A program made the position numbers and the translations under genes. From Photorhabdus laumondii subsp. laumondii (GTDB lineage: Bacteria; Pseudomonadota; Gammaproteobacteria; Enterobacterales; Enterobacteriaceae), in contig NZ_CP024901.1 of assembly GCF_003343245.1 (NCBI RefSeq), forward strand, positions 2,666,001 through 2,730,000: 64,000 nt of DNA, in the 5' to 3' direction. Below the pieces are notes generated by a model, which was given only the letters and a program-made list of their open reading frames with translations, searched no databases and was not told the origin of the DNA. This document shows positions 38,228 to 46,099 of the stretch, in pieces (position 1 is the stretch's first letter; every line of letters begins with the position of its first letter).

Positions 38228-38482
38228 ATGAGTGAAACATCAACCTATCCATTGCGATTACCGAAATCTCTAAGAGAGGAAGTCACCAGAGTGGCAAAGC
38301 GTGATCGTACCAGCGTTAACCAGTTTATTGCTATCGCAGTTGCGGAAAAAATTTCTGCTCTGGAAACTGAGCAATTTTTTTCAGACCGTGCCAAAGCTGC
38401 TGATATAAAAGCATTCCGGGATACCCTATTCCGGATAGGTGGAGAAGCGCCTCGTTCTGATGATGAATTTGTTCATCGATAA
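38228..38482 (+). CDS. RHH/HicB-like antitoxin, orphan
   Basis: The 84-residue protein has an Arc/CopG-like N-terminus (TYPLRLPKSLREEVTRVAKRDRTSVNQFI) of the kind annotated in HicB-type antitoxins with a ribbon-helix-helix. The C-terminal part (FRDTLFRIGGEAPRSDDEF) would be the toxin-binding tail. RBS AGGAGAG precedes the ATG. No toxin gene follows; a strong terminator lies 100 bp downstream. It may be an orphan antitoxin or a small regulator. Confidence 0.65.
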   Translation: MSETSTYPLRLPKSLREEVTRVAKRDRTSVNQFIAIAVAEKISALETEQFFSDRAKAADIKAFRDTLFRIGGEAPRSDDEFVHR

Positions 38483-38584
38483 CATACTGAAACTTTTTCA
38501 GAGCATAGGAACTGTATTCTTGTCATCTGGTTTTCCAAATATGATGACGATGCTCAATCCAAACTTCGAGCGTGTCTAGAAAGC

Positions 38585-38618
38585 AATAAAAGCTCATCTT
38601 ACCTGATGAGCTTTTATT
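38585..38618. terminator. Strong bidirectional terminator
   Basis: A perfect 14-bp stem AATAAAAGCTCATC/GATGAGCTTTTATT with a 6-nt loop. It ends the small RHH gene on the plus strand and faces the tail-collar gene on the minus strand. Confidence 0.85.
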
Positions 38619-38726
38619 ATCCGTGAAAATGATTTTGCTAGCGCCAGGTGTCATGATAAACGATGATATTATTCATAACTAATATGGCTATGGCGATTCC
38701 AGTATCTAAGATATATTCTTGTGTTA

Positions 38727-39602
38727 TTATTCCGCTTTTACGATGTAATTAAAGGCGATATTTCGAGGGCGGGTTTCTGTGGCTGCGCGTGCGACAAGTG
38801 ATGAATCGAAATTGACCACTCTTCCGTAGTCTCCCCCATCAAGTGTATTGCCTCTATGTGTACTATCCCCAAGTGAAAATGCTCCAGCGGCGTTAATAAC
38901 AACAGCTCTGATAGTTGTAAATGTTCCCGTAATTTTTTGAATGGCATCCTCTTGAGATGTTAAAATTACACGCTTAGCATCCACACCGCGCCCATCATCC
39001 CAACCACGAATAAATTCGCCTCTTAAATCGGGTAATCTGCCATCAGGATAAGCTTCTGCTAACTTTGGGTACTGTAATTTATTAAAAGCGGAACCATTAC
39101 AAGTGAAATAGCCGATAGGTGGATGGGGCAATGGCCAAGGAATAGGAGCACCAACAGGAATCTCACTGGTTGTCTTAATCAATCTATCCACCTCTGCTCG
39201 GGTGTATACTTCTGACCGAGTGTATACCTCTGTTCTAGTATATGCTCCCACATCACTCGCATTCAGATTAATATCCTCAGTCAACGCCTTACCATTTATT
39301 TTCCGGCTATTAGGCACTTTGCCATCAGTGGCTATTTGTTTTAATGCTCGATTTAGTTGGGTGGTGAGTTTATCTATATCACCATCATCCAGAACATCAT
39401 CGCCAGATTGTGTCGCAATAAAATTAGCTACCACAGAGGCTATTGTTGATGATTGGCGTAATGTCTTATTTAATACATGCGTAGAGATATTGTCTGGTGG
39501 AAACCCTTCCTGCAAACTCTTATCTGCTTCATATCTTTCTTGACTCACTATATTAGAATCATTTCTAATGGAAAAAGGTTTAAAATCATTTTTTGGGCTC
39601 AT
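38727..39602 (-). CDS. Phage tail-collar/tail-fibre protein, isolated
   Basis: The 291-residue protein has a tail-fibre N-terminal region (TLRQSSTIASVVANFIATQSGDD), a short TRxEV repeat near residue 120 (YTRTEVYTRSEVYTRAEV), and a tail-collar domain (IPVGAPIPWPLPHPPIGYF, CNGSAFNKLQYPKLAEAYPDG, RLPDLRGEFIRGWDDGRG). The end NIAFNYIVKAE is typical. Such proteins sit at fibre tips and can act in host recognition. No other phage structural gene is near, so it is either a solitary remnant or a stand-alone module next to the T6SS block. Confidence 0.85.
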   Translation of the reverse strand: MSPKNDFKPFSIRNDSNIVSQERYEADKSLQEGFPPDNISTHVLNKTLRQSSTIASVVANFIATQSGDDVLDDGDIDKLTTQLNRALKQIATDGKVPNSRKINGKALTEDINLNASDVGAYTRTEVYTRSEVYTRAEVDRLIKTTSEIPVGAPIPWPLPHPPIGYFTCNGSAFNKLQYPKLAEAYPDGRLPDLRGEFIRGWDDGRGVDAKRVILTSQEDAIQKITGTFTTIRAVVINAAGAFSLGDSTHRGNTLDGGDYGRVVNFDSSLVARAATETRPRNIAFNYIVKAE

Positions 39603-40017
39603 ACATCCCTCTTAAATTAAATTATTTTCTTATGTAATTAATACATTGAATTATTGTATAGATAACTCTATCCATTGGAGATAATCATAGTTTAGTTCAA
39701 AAAAATAATAATGGATTATTTTTATAACTTACAGGATTGATTATTTTTGTATAAGAATGAAATAAAAAATAATGCATGTGAATTATTATTTCACTGAAAA
39801 ATAAACCTATATGACAATAAAGTTAAAATATGAAAATGATTTTATTTGAATAATAACGGAAATAAAAAATAGATGGCAATGATTTGGTAAATGTTTTTTC
39901 AAATTTGTAAAATAATATTTCAATGTTCTGCTTTGATTTTATTTTCAATAAATATCTCAATATGCATGTTTATTTCTTATTTAATATAAGCATGCATATT
40001 TAAATATTTCATCATCC
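39603..40017. other. AT-rich intergenic stretch without a gene
   Basis: Very AT-rich DNA with no convincing frame. It contains the start of a 49-bp direct repeat (from 39991) that recurs at 40861. It should hold the promoter of the tail-collar gene at its left end. Confidence 0.5.
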
Positions 40018-40039
40018 TTAAACCCAAGGATTTAGTATT
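39991..40039 (+). repeat. 49-bp direct repeat, left copy
   Basis: The 49 bp beginning CATGCATATTTAAATATTTC and running through the end of the vapC remnant (CCCAAGGATTTAGTATT) recur at 40861-40909. With the adjoining TTTCGTGTGACGACAGTCAT block the similarity extends further. The two copies bracket the RelE-type module. Confidence 0.8.
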
Positions 40040-40150
40040 GGCACGCCGGTCAATTCAAAATCAATCACATTTCGTGTGACGACAGTCATACCATGAACCA
40101 ACGCGGTGGCGGCGTAGATTACGTTCAAATTCAGCCAACGTGCCAAGCGC
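40018..40150 (-). pseudogene. vapC (PIN toxin) C-terminal remnant 1
   Basis: Reading the minus strand, NVIYAATALVHGMTVVTRN is followed by VIDFELTGVPILNPWV and a stop. This is the C-terminus of a VapC-type PIN toxin, including the conserved TRN loop. The N-terminal catalytic part is absent; upstream frame LRLARWLNL is not VapC-like. A second remnant lies at 40888. Confidence 0.7.
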
Positions 40151-40246
40151 AAGTGAAAAACGGAGGTTTTTTTACCTAGTAGTAAAGCGGAGATTTCATG
40201 ATATAGTATTAAAAGGTATTACCTTCTAATATTTAGGTGGAAGAAA

Positions 40247-40519
40247 ATGGCAACCTCAGTAAAACTTGACGATAACTTGAAAAGCCGGATCCAGTATTTG
40301 GCAGAAGTGCGACATCGTTCAGCTCATTGGATAATGCGTGAAGCTATACGTGACTATGTAGAGCGCGAGGAAAAGCGTGAATCTTTCAAACAGGATGCAT
40401 TGCGTGCTTGGGAAGCGTATCAAGAGAATGGACTACACCTGACGCTTGAAGAAGCGGACGACTGGTTAGCTAAGCTCGAAGCAGGAGAAGATGCGGAGTT
40501 ACCTGAATGCCACGTTTGA
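40247..40519 (+). CDS. CopG/RHH antitoxin of a RelE/ParE module
   Basis: The 90-residue protein starts MATSVKLDDNLKSRIQYLAE, a ribbon-helix-helix DNA-binding arm, with RSAHWIMREAIRDYVEREEK next and an acidic Leu/Trp-rich C-terminus (LEEADDWLAKLEAGEDAE) that would bind the toxin. RBS AGGTGG is upstream. It overlaps the toxin gene by 13 bp, so the two should be co-translated and jointly repress their promoter. Confidence 0.85.
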   Translation: MATSVKLDDNLKSRIQYLAEVRHRSAHWIMREAIRDYVEREEKRESFKQDALRAWEAYQENGLHLTLEEADDWLAKLEAGEDAELPECHV

Positions 40520-40797
40520 TTTGGTCTCCGCCTGCTCTCGCTGATATACAGCGGCTCTATGGTTTTCTTGCTAAAAAAGACAAAGACACTGCTCGTCGAG
40601 CTATTAAAACAATACGTGCTGGCGTGAAAATGCTGGCACGTCAGCCTGAAGCAGGACGCCCTGCTGACGATATGGATCCGGCATTCCGAGAATGGCTTAT
40701 TGATTTTGGAAGTAGTGGCTATATCGCCTTGTATCGGATTGAGGGTGAAACAGCAACAATTTTTGCTGTACGGCATCAAAAAGAGGCCGGATATTAA
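40507..40797 (+). CDS. RelE/ParE-family toxin
   Basis: The 96-residue protein has the RelE/ParE pattern: LIWSPPALADIQRLYGFLAKKDKDTARRAI at the start, LARQPEAGRPADDMDPAFREW in the middle, and YIALYRIEGE then FAVRHQKEAGY at the end. The conserved basic and aromatic residues are kept, so it looks functional. It is encoded downstream of and overlapping its antitoxin. The module is flanked on both sides by vapC remnants. Confidence 0.85.
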   Translation: MPRLIWSPPALADIQRLYGFLAKKDKDTARRAIKTIRAGVKMLARQPEAGRPADDMDPAFREWLIDFGSSGYIALYRIEGETATIFAVRHQKEAGY

Positions 40798-40860
40798 AAT
40801 CAGACAGATGACGGCTAATGAGAAATAATCACCACTACCGGTTTTATACCTACTACCCAA

Positions 40861-40909
40861 CATGCATATTTAAATATTTCATCATCCTTAAACCCAAGGA
40901 TTTAGTATT
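40861..40909 (+). repeat. 49-bp direct repeat, right copy
   Basis: This matches 39991-40039. Beyond it the vapC-coding similarity resumes after a deletion of about 30 bp relative to the left copy (GGCACGCCGG region missing). Confidence 0.8.
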
Positions 40910-41020
40910 TTTCGTGTGACGACAGTCATACCATGAACCAACGCGGTGGAGACGATAAGTGCATCACGCTCTGAGCATGGATTTGGAATATGCAACCGGG
41001 CACACCGCTGAGCCACAGCC
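40888..41020 (-). pseudogene. vapC (PIN toxin) C-terminal remnant 2
   Basis: The minus-strand frame reads AVAQRCARLHIPNPCSERD then ALIVSTALVHGMTVVTRK and ILNPWV. It keeps more of the upstream part than remnant 1 but has lost about 11 codons between the TR and ILNPWV. The N-terminal half is missing and is replaced at 41019-41022 by an IS1595-type fragment on the other strand. Confidence 0.7.
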
Positions 41021-41201
41021 ATACTGGGGCGGGGCTCAGCACGGTCCCCGAGGGCGAGGGGCAAAAGGGAAATGCCCTTTCGTTGCGGCAGTTTCAATGA
41101 ATGAAAAGGGCCACCCTATGTTCATGCGTTTCAGCGTTGTGAAAGGGTTTAGGTTTAAGACCGGGGAACTTACCCGTTGGCTAAAGAGCCCCAAAAGTTG
41201 A
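41019..41201 (+). pseudogene. IS1595-family transposase fragment
   Basis: The plus frame reads YWGGAQHGPRGRGAKGKCPF, VAAVSMNEKGHPMFMRFSVV and KGFRFKTGELTRWLKS, which matches the middle of IS1595/ISSod11-type DDE transposases as I know them. The catalytic residues before YWGG and everything after the LKS are missing. A palindrome (CCCCAAAAGTTG/CAACTTTTGGGG, 41189-41224) overlaps its right end. Confidence 0.65.
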
Positions 41202-41224
41202 AGTATAGCGTCCAACTTTTGGGG
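41189..41224. repeat. 12-bp palindrome at the transposase-fragment edge
   Basis: CCCCAAAAGTTG (41189-41200) is repeated inverted as CAACTTTTGGGG (41213-41224) with a 12-nt loop. It may be a pair of IS ends left by an excised or nested element, or a terminator-like hairpin for the minus-strand antitoxin gene. Confidence 0.5.
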
Positions 41225-41234
41225 TGCAGATCAA

Positions 41235-41513
41235 TTAAGCCCCTGTGAAATGAAGTTTCAGCCCTAACGCTTTTGTTATTTTCATCATAGCGCTGAATGT
41301 TGGATTACCTTTTCCTGAAAGAGCATGATATAGCCCTTCTCTGGACATACCGACCTCTCTTGAAAGCTGGCTCATGTTTCTGGCTCTGGCAATATCACCC
41401 AGCGCAGACAGTACCAATGCCGGATCACCATCTTCCATAATTTCATTAAGATACATTTGCATTTCTTCTTCACTGTTTAAGTGTTCTGCAATATCATATT
41501 CTTTCAGTTTCAT
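41235..41513 (-). CDS. HTH addiction-module antidote protein (HigA-like)
   Basis: The 92-residue protein starts with KEYDIAEHLNSEEEMQMYLNE and carries a Cro/XRE-type helix-turn-helix (MSQLSREVGMSREGLYHALSG, GNPTFSAMMKITKALGLKL). This is the antidote family usually paired with a small Gp49-like killer. The gene overlaps the toxin stop by 4 bp; the toxin is first and the antitoxin second, as in higBA-type loci. Confidence 0.88.
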   Translation of the reverse strand: MKLKEYDIAEHLNSEEEMQMYLNEIMEDGDPALVLSALGDIARARNMSQLSREVGMSREGLYHALSGKGNPTFSAMMKITKALGLKLHFTGA

Positions 41514-41812
41514 AGCTCCCCCTCAATCTCTTTGTAAATGGCTTTTGCTCTGGCTATATCTTTTTGCTGTGTACTTTTATCTCCCCCACACAACAAAACA
41601 ACGATTACTTTTCCGTGATTTTTTAGATAAACCCTGTAGCCTTTACCTTCATGAATCCGCATTTCTGAAAACCCTTCCCCTACTGGCTCTATATCGCCAG
41701 AATTACCGTTTTTCAGTCTGCGAATTCGTGCCTGAATCTTTGTTTTTACCCTGATGTCTTTCAGGGCATCAATCCAGTTATCAAATGTTTCTGTACTTAA
41801 TACAGTTATCAT
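41510..41812 (-). CDS. Addiction-module killer protein (HigB/Gp49-like toxin)
   Basis: The protein has about 100 residues. It contains ETFDNWIDALKDIRVKTKIQARIRRL, then GDIEPVGEGFSEMRIHEGKGYRVYL and VIVVLLCGGDKSTQQKDIARAK. This is the RelE-superfamily killer with the conserved Gly-Asp-Lys-x-x-Gln end. ATG at 41812 starts the domain; the longer frame to 41920 does not look like part of it. The pair seems intact. Confidence 0.87.
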   Translation of the reverse strand: MITVLSTETFDNWIDALKDIRVKTKIQARIRRLKNGNSGDIEPVGEGFSEMRIHEGKGYRVYLKNHGKVIVVLLCGGDKSTQQKDIARAKAIYKEIEGEL

Positions 41813-42042
41813 TCCTTTGCCCCTTATACTTCGATAATTAAAGTATACGCCATATTTCCTTATCGTCAAATATATCTGACACAATAAAGGGGCAGAAAAT
41901 GCCCCTTTATTGTGTGCCACATCAGATACGTTAATCGTGACAAAGTTAGACAGACTCGCGCGTTCAGTGGATTACTTATCGCAAATCGCCAGTCGCTTTC
42001 AGAGTGAGAATATCGATTTGGTCGTCCTAGATCAAAATATTG

Positions 42043-42233
42043 TTCCCTGAGTTCCCCATCTGGCCCTACATACTTATAAAGAGTCTGTCTGCTAATCCCA
42101 AGCTCTTCACATAATTCAGATACGCTACAATCTCTACTCTTCATGGAAGCTTGTGGCAAGCGAACCTGAGATTTTGTGAGTTTAAAAGAACGTCCGCCTT
42201 CACGTCCTCTTGCTCTGGCCGCTGCCAGCCCAT
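42043..42233 (-). pseudogene. Serine recombinase/resolvase C-terminal fragment
   Basis: The minus frame reads [20 protein letters not shown] then SVSELCEELGISRQTLYKYV and GPDGELRE. These are the C-terminal arm and HTH of Hin/TnpR-type serine recombinases. The catalytic N-terminal domain is absent. The 5' side joins a signal-peptide-like fragment in another frame and the 3' side runs on without a recognisable end. Confidence 0.75.
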
Positions 42234-42310
42234 GCCGGAAAAGCAAAGTTGACCAATGGAATGGTGATACCGGCTAATAACAACGAACGCCGCAACGGGG
42301 AATGTTTCAT
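42227..42310 (-). pseudogene. Signal-peptide fragment of an exported protein
   Basis: An ATG at 42310 opens [20 protein letters not shown] then NFAFPAWA, a classic export signal with an AxA-type cleavage site. The frame then stops after a few codons as the sequence passes into the resolvase fragment. The mature protein it once led is not identifiable. It marks a recombination junction. Confidence 0.6.
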
Positions 42311-43004
42311 ATTTGGTTCTCGTAACTCGTAATATAGATAATAAAAAAACGCATTATAGAGAGAAAAAATTAATGTCGCACTATTTTTAATAAAATTTTA
42401 TTATGGCGATTTTTATCATTATAAGTATTGTGTTTAATCTGCGATATAATGTTAAATAATCTTTAATTTAATGCGATGGTAATTATAAAGTTCGTTGTTA
42501 AATAGAAAGTCAATATATTGTATTTGTGAATTTCTTATTAAAGAAATTATATTAAACATCTATTCTAATCAATAAGGTATTTATAGAGAATAACGGGTTT
42601 TAATTTTCTTTTTCTAACCAATTAAGTGAATCAGCGATAAGAGTTTTTTCTCTTAATTTACATGTTTATATTTATTTTATGTGCACTAAATGGAATTAAC
42701 CAATCTCTCTTTATAATGTTATGGACTATAGCTCTTCATTAATTTAGTCACTTTAGAAAACTATCAACGATGATAATAGATATGTCAGCGTGTTTATTCT
42801 CACTCGCGAGACCGCTTAGCATATAAACTTGATTTATTCAATTAAAGTTTTGTAAAAATATTAAATTTTCATTATGGCTCACTAATTTATAAATTTTTAG
42901 ATAATTACTCTTTAAATGATCTCCGTCAATCTATACTTACCTAGTCAGTTAATACTTTTAGAACACTTTTTTAACTTTATTTTAACTTAATAAGGATATG
43001 CATC
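42311..43004. other. AT-rich region upstream of the lipase gene
   Basis: No gene is visible in about 690 very AT-rich bases. The lipase promoter must lie in its right part; the gene start has a TAAGGA box 8 nt before ATG. No other element was recognised. Confidence 0.5.
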
Positions 43005-44858
43005 ATGGGTGTTTTTCAGTACAAAGACTTTGATGACACTACTTCCAAAGAGTTATTTTCCGACGCAAAAACTATCTCCGGGTATGCTTACCATAATCTG
43101 GGTAGCGGATTTGCCGAGGGGTATTACAATTATGGTTTTGGTTTGGGGATGCCATTAACGTTGTTGACCGCAATTCTCGGCAGCACGACATCGCAGGGCA
43201 TCACACCTAAATTGCCTTGGAATCCGGACGCAGAAAAGCAAGCACAAGATAAACTCAATGACGCAGGATGGTTTACTATCAGTGCTGATGAGTTAGGTTA
43301 TCAGGGCAAAACGGATGCCCGCGGTACTTTTTTCGGCGAAAAATCAAGTCATTCCACTGCTCAGGCAGAGGTAATGGGAAAATATGATGCTGATGGTAAT
43401 TTGATTTCTATTGGCATTGCGTTTCGCGGTACGAGTGGTCCCCGAGAGTCAATTATTACCGATACATTCGGCGACATTATGAATAATGTGTTGGTCGCTT
43501 TAGGTAAGAAAGACTATTCGAATGACTACGCGCCAAACGCTTTCGGTCGGCTGCTGGACCATGTCGCTAATTATGCCAAAGCTCATGGTTTGACGGGCAG
43601 TGACGTTTTGGTCAGCGGCCATAGTTTGGGTGGGTTAGCTGTGAATAGTATGGCGGAGTCTAGCGATACAAAATGGGGGGGATTCTACTCCCAGTCGAAT
43701 TATATCTCTTTCGCTTCGCCATCACAGTATGAGAAAGGTAACAAAGTGCTGAACGTGGGATACGAGAATGATCCCGTATTCCGCGTATTAAACGGCACTA
43801 GCGTTGATTCATTCTCTCCGGGTGTTCACGATGTACCAAGGGATTCGGCGACAAATAATATTGTTAATTTTAACGATCATTATGCGTCAGATTGGTGGAA
43901 TGTCTTGCCCTTCTCTATTGCTAATCCGTCAACTTGGGTTTCGCATGTGACGCCATTTTATCAGAGCGGCATGCAACGTATTATGGATTCAACGTTCTAC
44001 GATCTGACTCATAAAGACTCTACTATTGTTGTCAGTAATCTTTCCAACGTCACCCGTGAAAATACCTGGGTGCAGGATTTGAACCGGAATGCTGAGAAAC
44101 ACACGGGGAGTACTTTTATTATCGGTACCGACGGCAACGACCTAATTAAAGGTGGTAAAGGAAATGATTATCTGGAAGGGCGCGACGGCAATGATATCTT
44201 CCGTGATGATGGCGGATTTAACATTGTTGCCGGCGGGAAAGGCCATAATACCTTTGACTTACAGAAGTCACTAAAAAATGCAGAAATAGCCTATGACCAG
44301 GCAGGTACATTGTATATGCGTGATGCACAAGGCGGTATCACCATTGCTACGGATATTTCCACTATAAGAAGTAAAGAAAGTACCTGGCTGTTTTTGACTA
44401 AACAGGTGGATTCTCAAGTCAGGGCCGATGGTTTGTATTCCAACAGCGGATTGAAGACGAAATATGCCAATTCAGTCACAGGCAACGATGGGAATGATAC
44501 TCTGACTTCTAAAACCTCCGGTAGCTGGCTGTTCGGTCTGGATGGCGATGATACGTTGATCGGCTTCGGCAACAATAATGTCTTCGTCGGTGGTGAAGGT
44601 AATGATGTTCTGAAAAGTCAGGGTAATAACAATACCTTCCTGTTCAGTGGTGATTTTGGACAAGACATCATCTATGGTTACAACAAGACGGATAAACTGG
44701 TGTTCTTGGGTACCGAAGGCAGCAGTGATAAAAGTAATTATCTGGATCATGCTTCTATGGTGGATAATGATCTGGTGTTTACCTTCGGGCAAAACTCAGT
44801 CACTCTGGTTGGCGTCAGCATGGATAGCTTATCGGTGGATAACATAATATTGGCATAA
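43005..44858 (+). CDS. Secreted RTX-type lipase (polyurethanase/LipA family)
   Basis: The 617-residue length and layout match type I-secreted lipases of Pseudomonas and Serratia and the known Photorhabdus Tween lipase. The N-terminal alpha/beta-hydrolase part (to about residue 375) has GHSLGG with Ser207. Asp256 (in NDPVFR) and His314 (in VSHVTP) complete the probable triad, almost exactly where family lipases have theirs. The C-terminal part carries glycine-rich calcium repeats (GTDGNDLIKGGKGNDYLEG, GNDGNDTL, GLDGDDTL, GGEGNDVL) and the end VDNIILA is the ABC-exporter signal type. No exporter genes are adjacent. The product should break down triglycerides in the insect host; that is family knowledge. 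Confidence 0.93.
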   Translation: MGVFQYKDFDDTTSKELFSDAKTISGYAYHNLGSGFAEGYYNYGFGLGMPLTLLTAILGSTTSQGITPKLPWNPDAEKQAQDKLNDAGWFTISADELGYQGKTDARGTFFGEKSSHSTAQAEVMGKYDADGNLISIGIAFRGTSGPRESIITDTFGDIMNNVLVALGKKDYSNDYAPNAFGRLLDHVANYAKAHGLTGSDVLVSGHSLGGLAVNSMAESSDTKWGGFYSQSNYISFASPSQYEKGNKVLNVGYENDPVFRVLNGTSVDSFSPGVHDVPRDSATNNIVNFNDHYASDWWNVLPFSIANPSTWVSHVTPFYQSGMQRIMDSTFYDLTHKDSTIVVSNLSNVTRENTWVQDLNRNAEKHTGSTFIIGTDGNDLIKGGKGNDYLEGRDGNDIFRDDGGFNIVAGGKGHNTFDLQKSLKNAEIAYDQAGTLYMRDAQGGITIATDISTIRSKESTWLFLTKQVDSQVRADGLYSNSGLKTKYANSVTGNDGNDTLTSKTSGSWLFGLDGDDTLIGFGNNNVFVGGEGNDVLKSQGNNNTFLFSGDFGQDIIYGYNKTDKLVFLGTEGSSDKSNYLDHASMVDNDLVFTFGQNSVTLVGVSMDSLSVDNIILA

Positions 44859-44860
44859 CA

Positions 44861-45961
44861 TATACCCAAGAAACTTCAAGATGCAGTTTTTAGCACCTGA
44901 AAATGGTCGTTAATTCTAGACATCAGCGAGTCCGCTATATCCGGTAGCGTTGTGGTGAAAAATTTGAAGACGTTGTCTCGAAATTCATGTTTATCCGCGA
45001 AATAACGGTTATTTCGAACCTGTTCATTCATGACCTTCCATAATCGTTCTATCGGGTTTAAATTTGGACTATAGGGAGGAAGGTAATGTAACTCAATATT
45101 GCTAACATAAGCCCACTCCTTCACAAGATGAGCTTTGTTGTAACCCGCTCCATCCACAATAAGGTGAATTTTTTGATGATAGTCAGGATAAGACTTTCTT
45201 ATTTCATTGAAAAAACAGCAAATGTTGTAGTCGTTGATGGTCTGATATTCCTGGAACACCGTACGACCAATGGCATTCAGGTTGAGGGCACCCAATATAT
45301 TCAGGCGAGTCCGGCTTCCTGTTGTTTTGACGGTTTTTTTCTCGCCTTTTCGCATCCAGCCATAACTGAGTTTGGTGCCTTGAGTCGGGTGAACAGCATC
45401 AAGAAAAAGGATGGGTTCGTCTTTCGCTGTGACTTTAAGATTCTCATAATATTCAATAAATTGTCGCTGTTTTTCTGCGTCGAATTTATGAGGGACGCCA
45501 CAAGGTTTTTTATAAGAAAAACCCTGACGGTGTAGCCATTTATTCATGCCGGGAATGCTAAAGGTAATATTCCAGAGCTGAGCAACATAGGCCACGATTT
45601 CATGGGTGTGATGGAAAAGATGTTGAGATAAGTGATTGATTAAAAAATCAGTTTGTTCTCGGGAAAGCAAACTATCAGACCCTCCATTATCAGATTTAAG
45701 TTTACCTTGATTAAGGTAATCACTGATATGGCGGTCAACGGTGGTCTGATGGAGTCGCAATGCCTGGGCTATCATCACAGAACTCCACCCTTCAGAAGCC
45801 AGAAGGATCGCTTTTATTCTGTCTCGTACCTGACCATCACGAGTGGTGTCGTGAAGACGTTCAAGTTTGATTTTTTGTTCTGATGTAATAAATATTTTCA
45901 TAGCGAGGATAATGATCTCCATTTCGGATAAAATCAAGCATCTTCAATGATTACGGGTATA
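44861..45961 (-). mobile_element. IS630-family insertion sequence
   Basis: The element spans 1101 bp including TA at each end (TATACCCAAG... to ...ACGGGTATA). Imperfect inverted ends of about 24 bp are TATACCC with CTTCAAGATGC on the left and TATACCCGTAATC with GAAGATGC on the right. It starts 2 bp after the lipase stop and abuts repeat copy C, giving GGGTATATATACCC at the junction. It carries one transposase gene on the minus strand. Confidence 0.85.
44876..45901 (-). CDS. IS630-family transposase
   Basis: The protein has about 341 residues. The N-terminal paired-like HTH shows GWSSVMIAQALRLHQTTVDRHI. The DDE core shows ILFLDAVHP (first Asp), KIHLIVDGAGYNKAH (second Asp) and LHYLPPYSPNLNPIERLW (Glu), the standard IS630/Tc1-mariner motif set. 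No frameshift is visible, so it may be active. An upstream frame to 45937 exists; ATG at 45901 is the start I favour. Insertion targets TA. Confidence 0.92.
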   Translation of the reverse strand: MKIFITSEQKIKLERLHDTTRDGQVRDRIKAILLASEGWSSVMIAQALRLHQTTVDRHISDYLNQGKLKSDNGGSDSLLSREQTDFLINHLSQHLFHHTHEIVAYVAQLWNITFSIPGMNKWLHRQGFSYKKPCGVPHKFDAEKQRQFIEYYENLKVTAKDEPILFLDAVHPTQGTKLSYGWMRKGEKKTVKTTGSRTRLNILGALNLNAIGRTVFQEYQTINDYNICCFFNEIRKSYPDYHQKIHLIVDGAGYNKAHLVKEWAYVSNIELHYLPPYSPNLNPIERLWKVMNEQVRNNRYFADKHEFRDNVFKFFTTTLPDIADSLMSRINDHFQVLKTAS

Positions 45962-46088
45962 TATACCCAATGGATTTCAAGATGGATCGCGACGGCAAGG
46001 GAGTGAATCCCCGGGAGCATAGCAAACTATGTGACCGGGGTGAGTGAGCGCAGCCAACAAAGAGGCAACTTGAAAGATGACGGGTATA
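45962..46088. repeat. 127-bp MITE-like repeat, copy C
   Basis: This 127-bp unit begins TATACCCAATGGATTTCAAG and ends GACGGGTATA. It has the same length as copies A and B and the same orientation as B. The IS630 element abuts its left TA. It lies between the lipase gene and the hairpin that looks like the lipase terminator. Confidence 0.85.
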
Positions 46089-46099
46089 AATCATGCGAT

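Noticed and set aside
38727..39602. A prophage or full tailocin locus
   Set aside because: Only a single tail-collar gene is present; no sheath, baseplate, lysis or integrase gene adjoins it.
40888..41097. An intact 69-residue protein
   Set aside because: Its C-terminal 43 residues are a vapC remnant with an internal deletion and its N-terminal part is antisense to a transposase fragment.
44100..44640. An RTX pore-forming toxin
   Set aside because: The glycine-rich calcium repeats are few and follow a lipase domain with a clear Ser-Asp-His triad, so this is a type I-secreted lipase.
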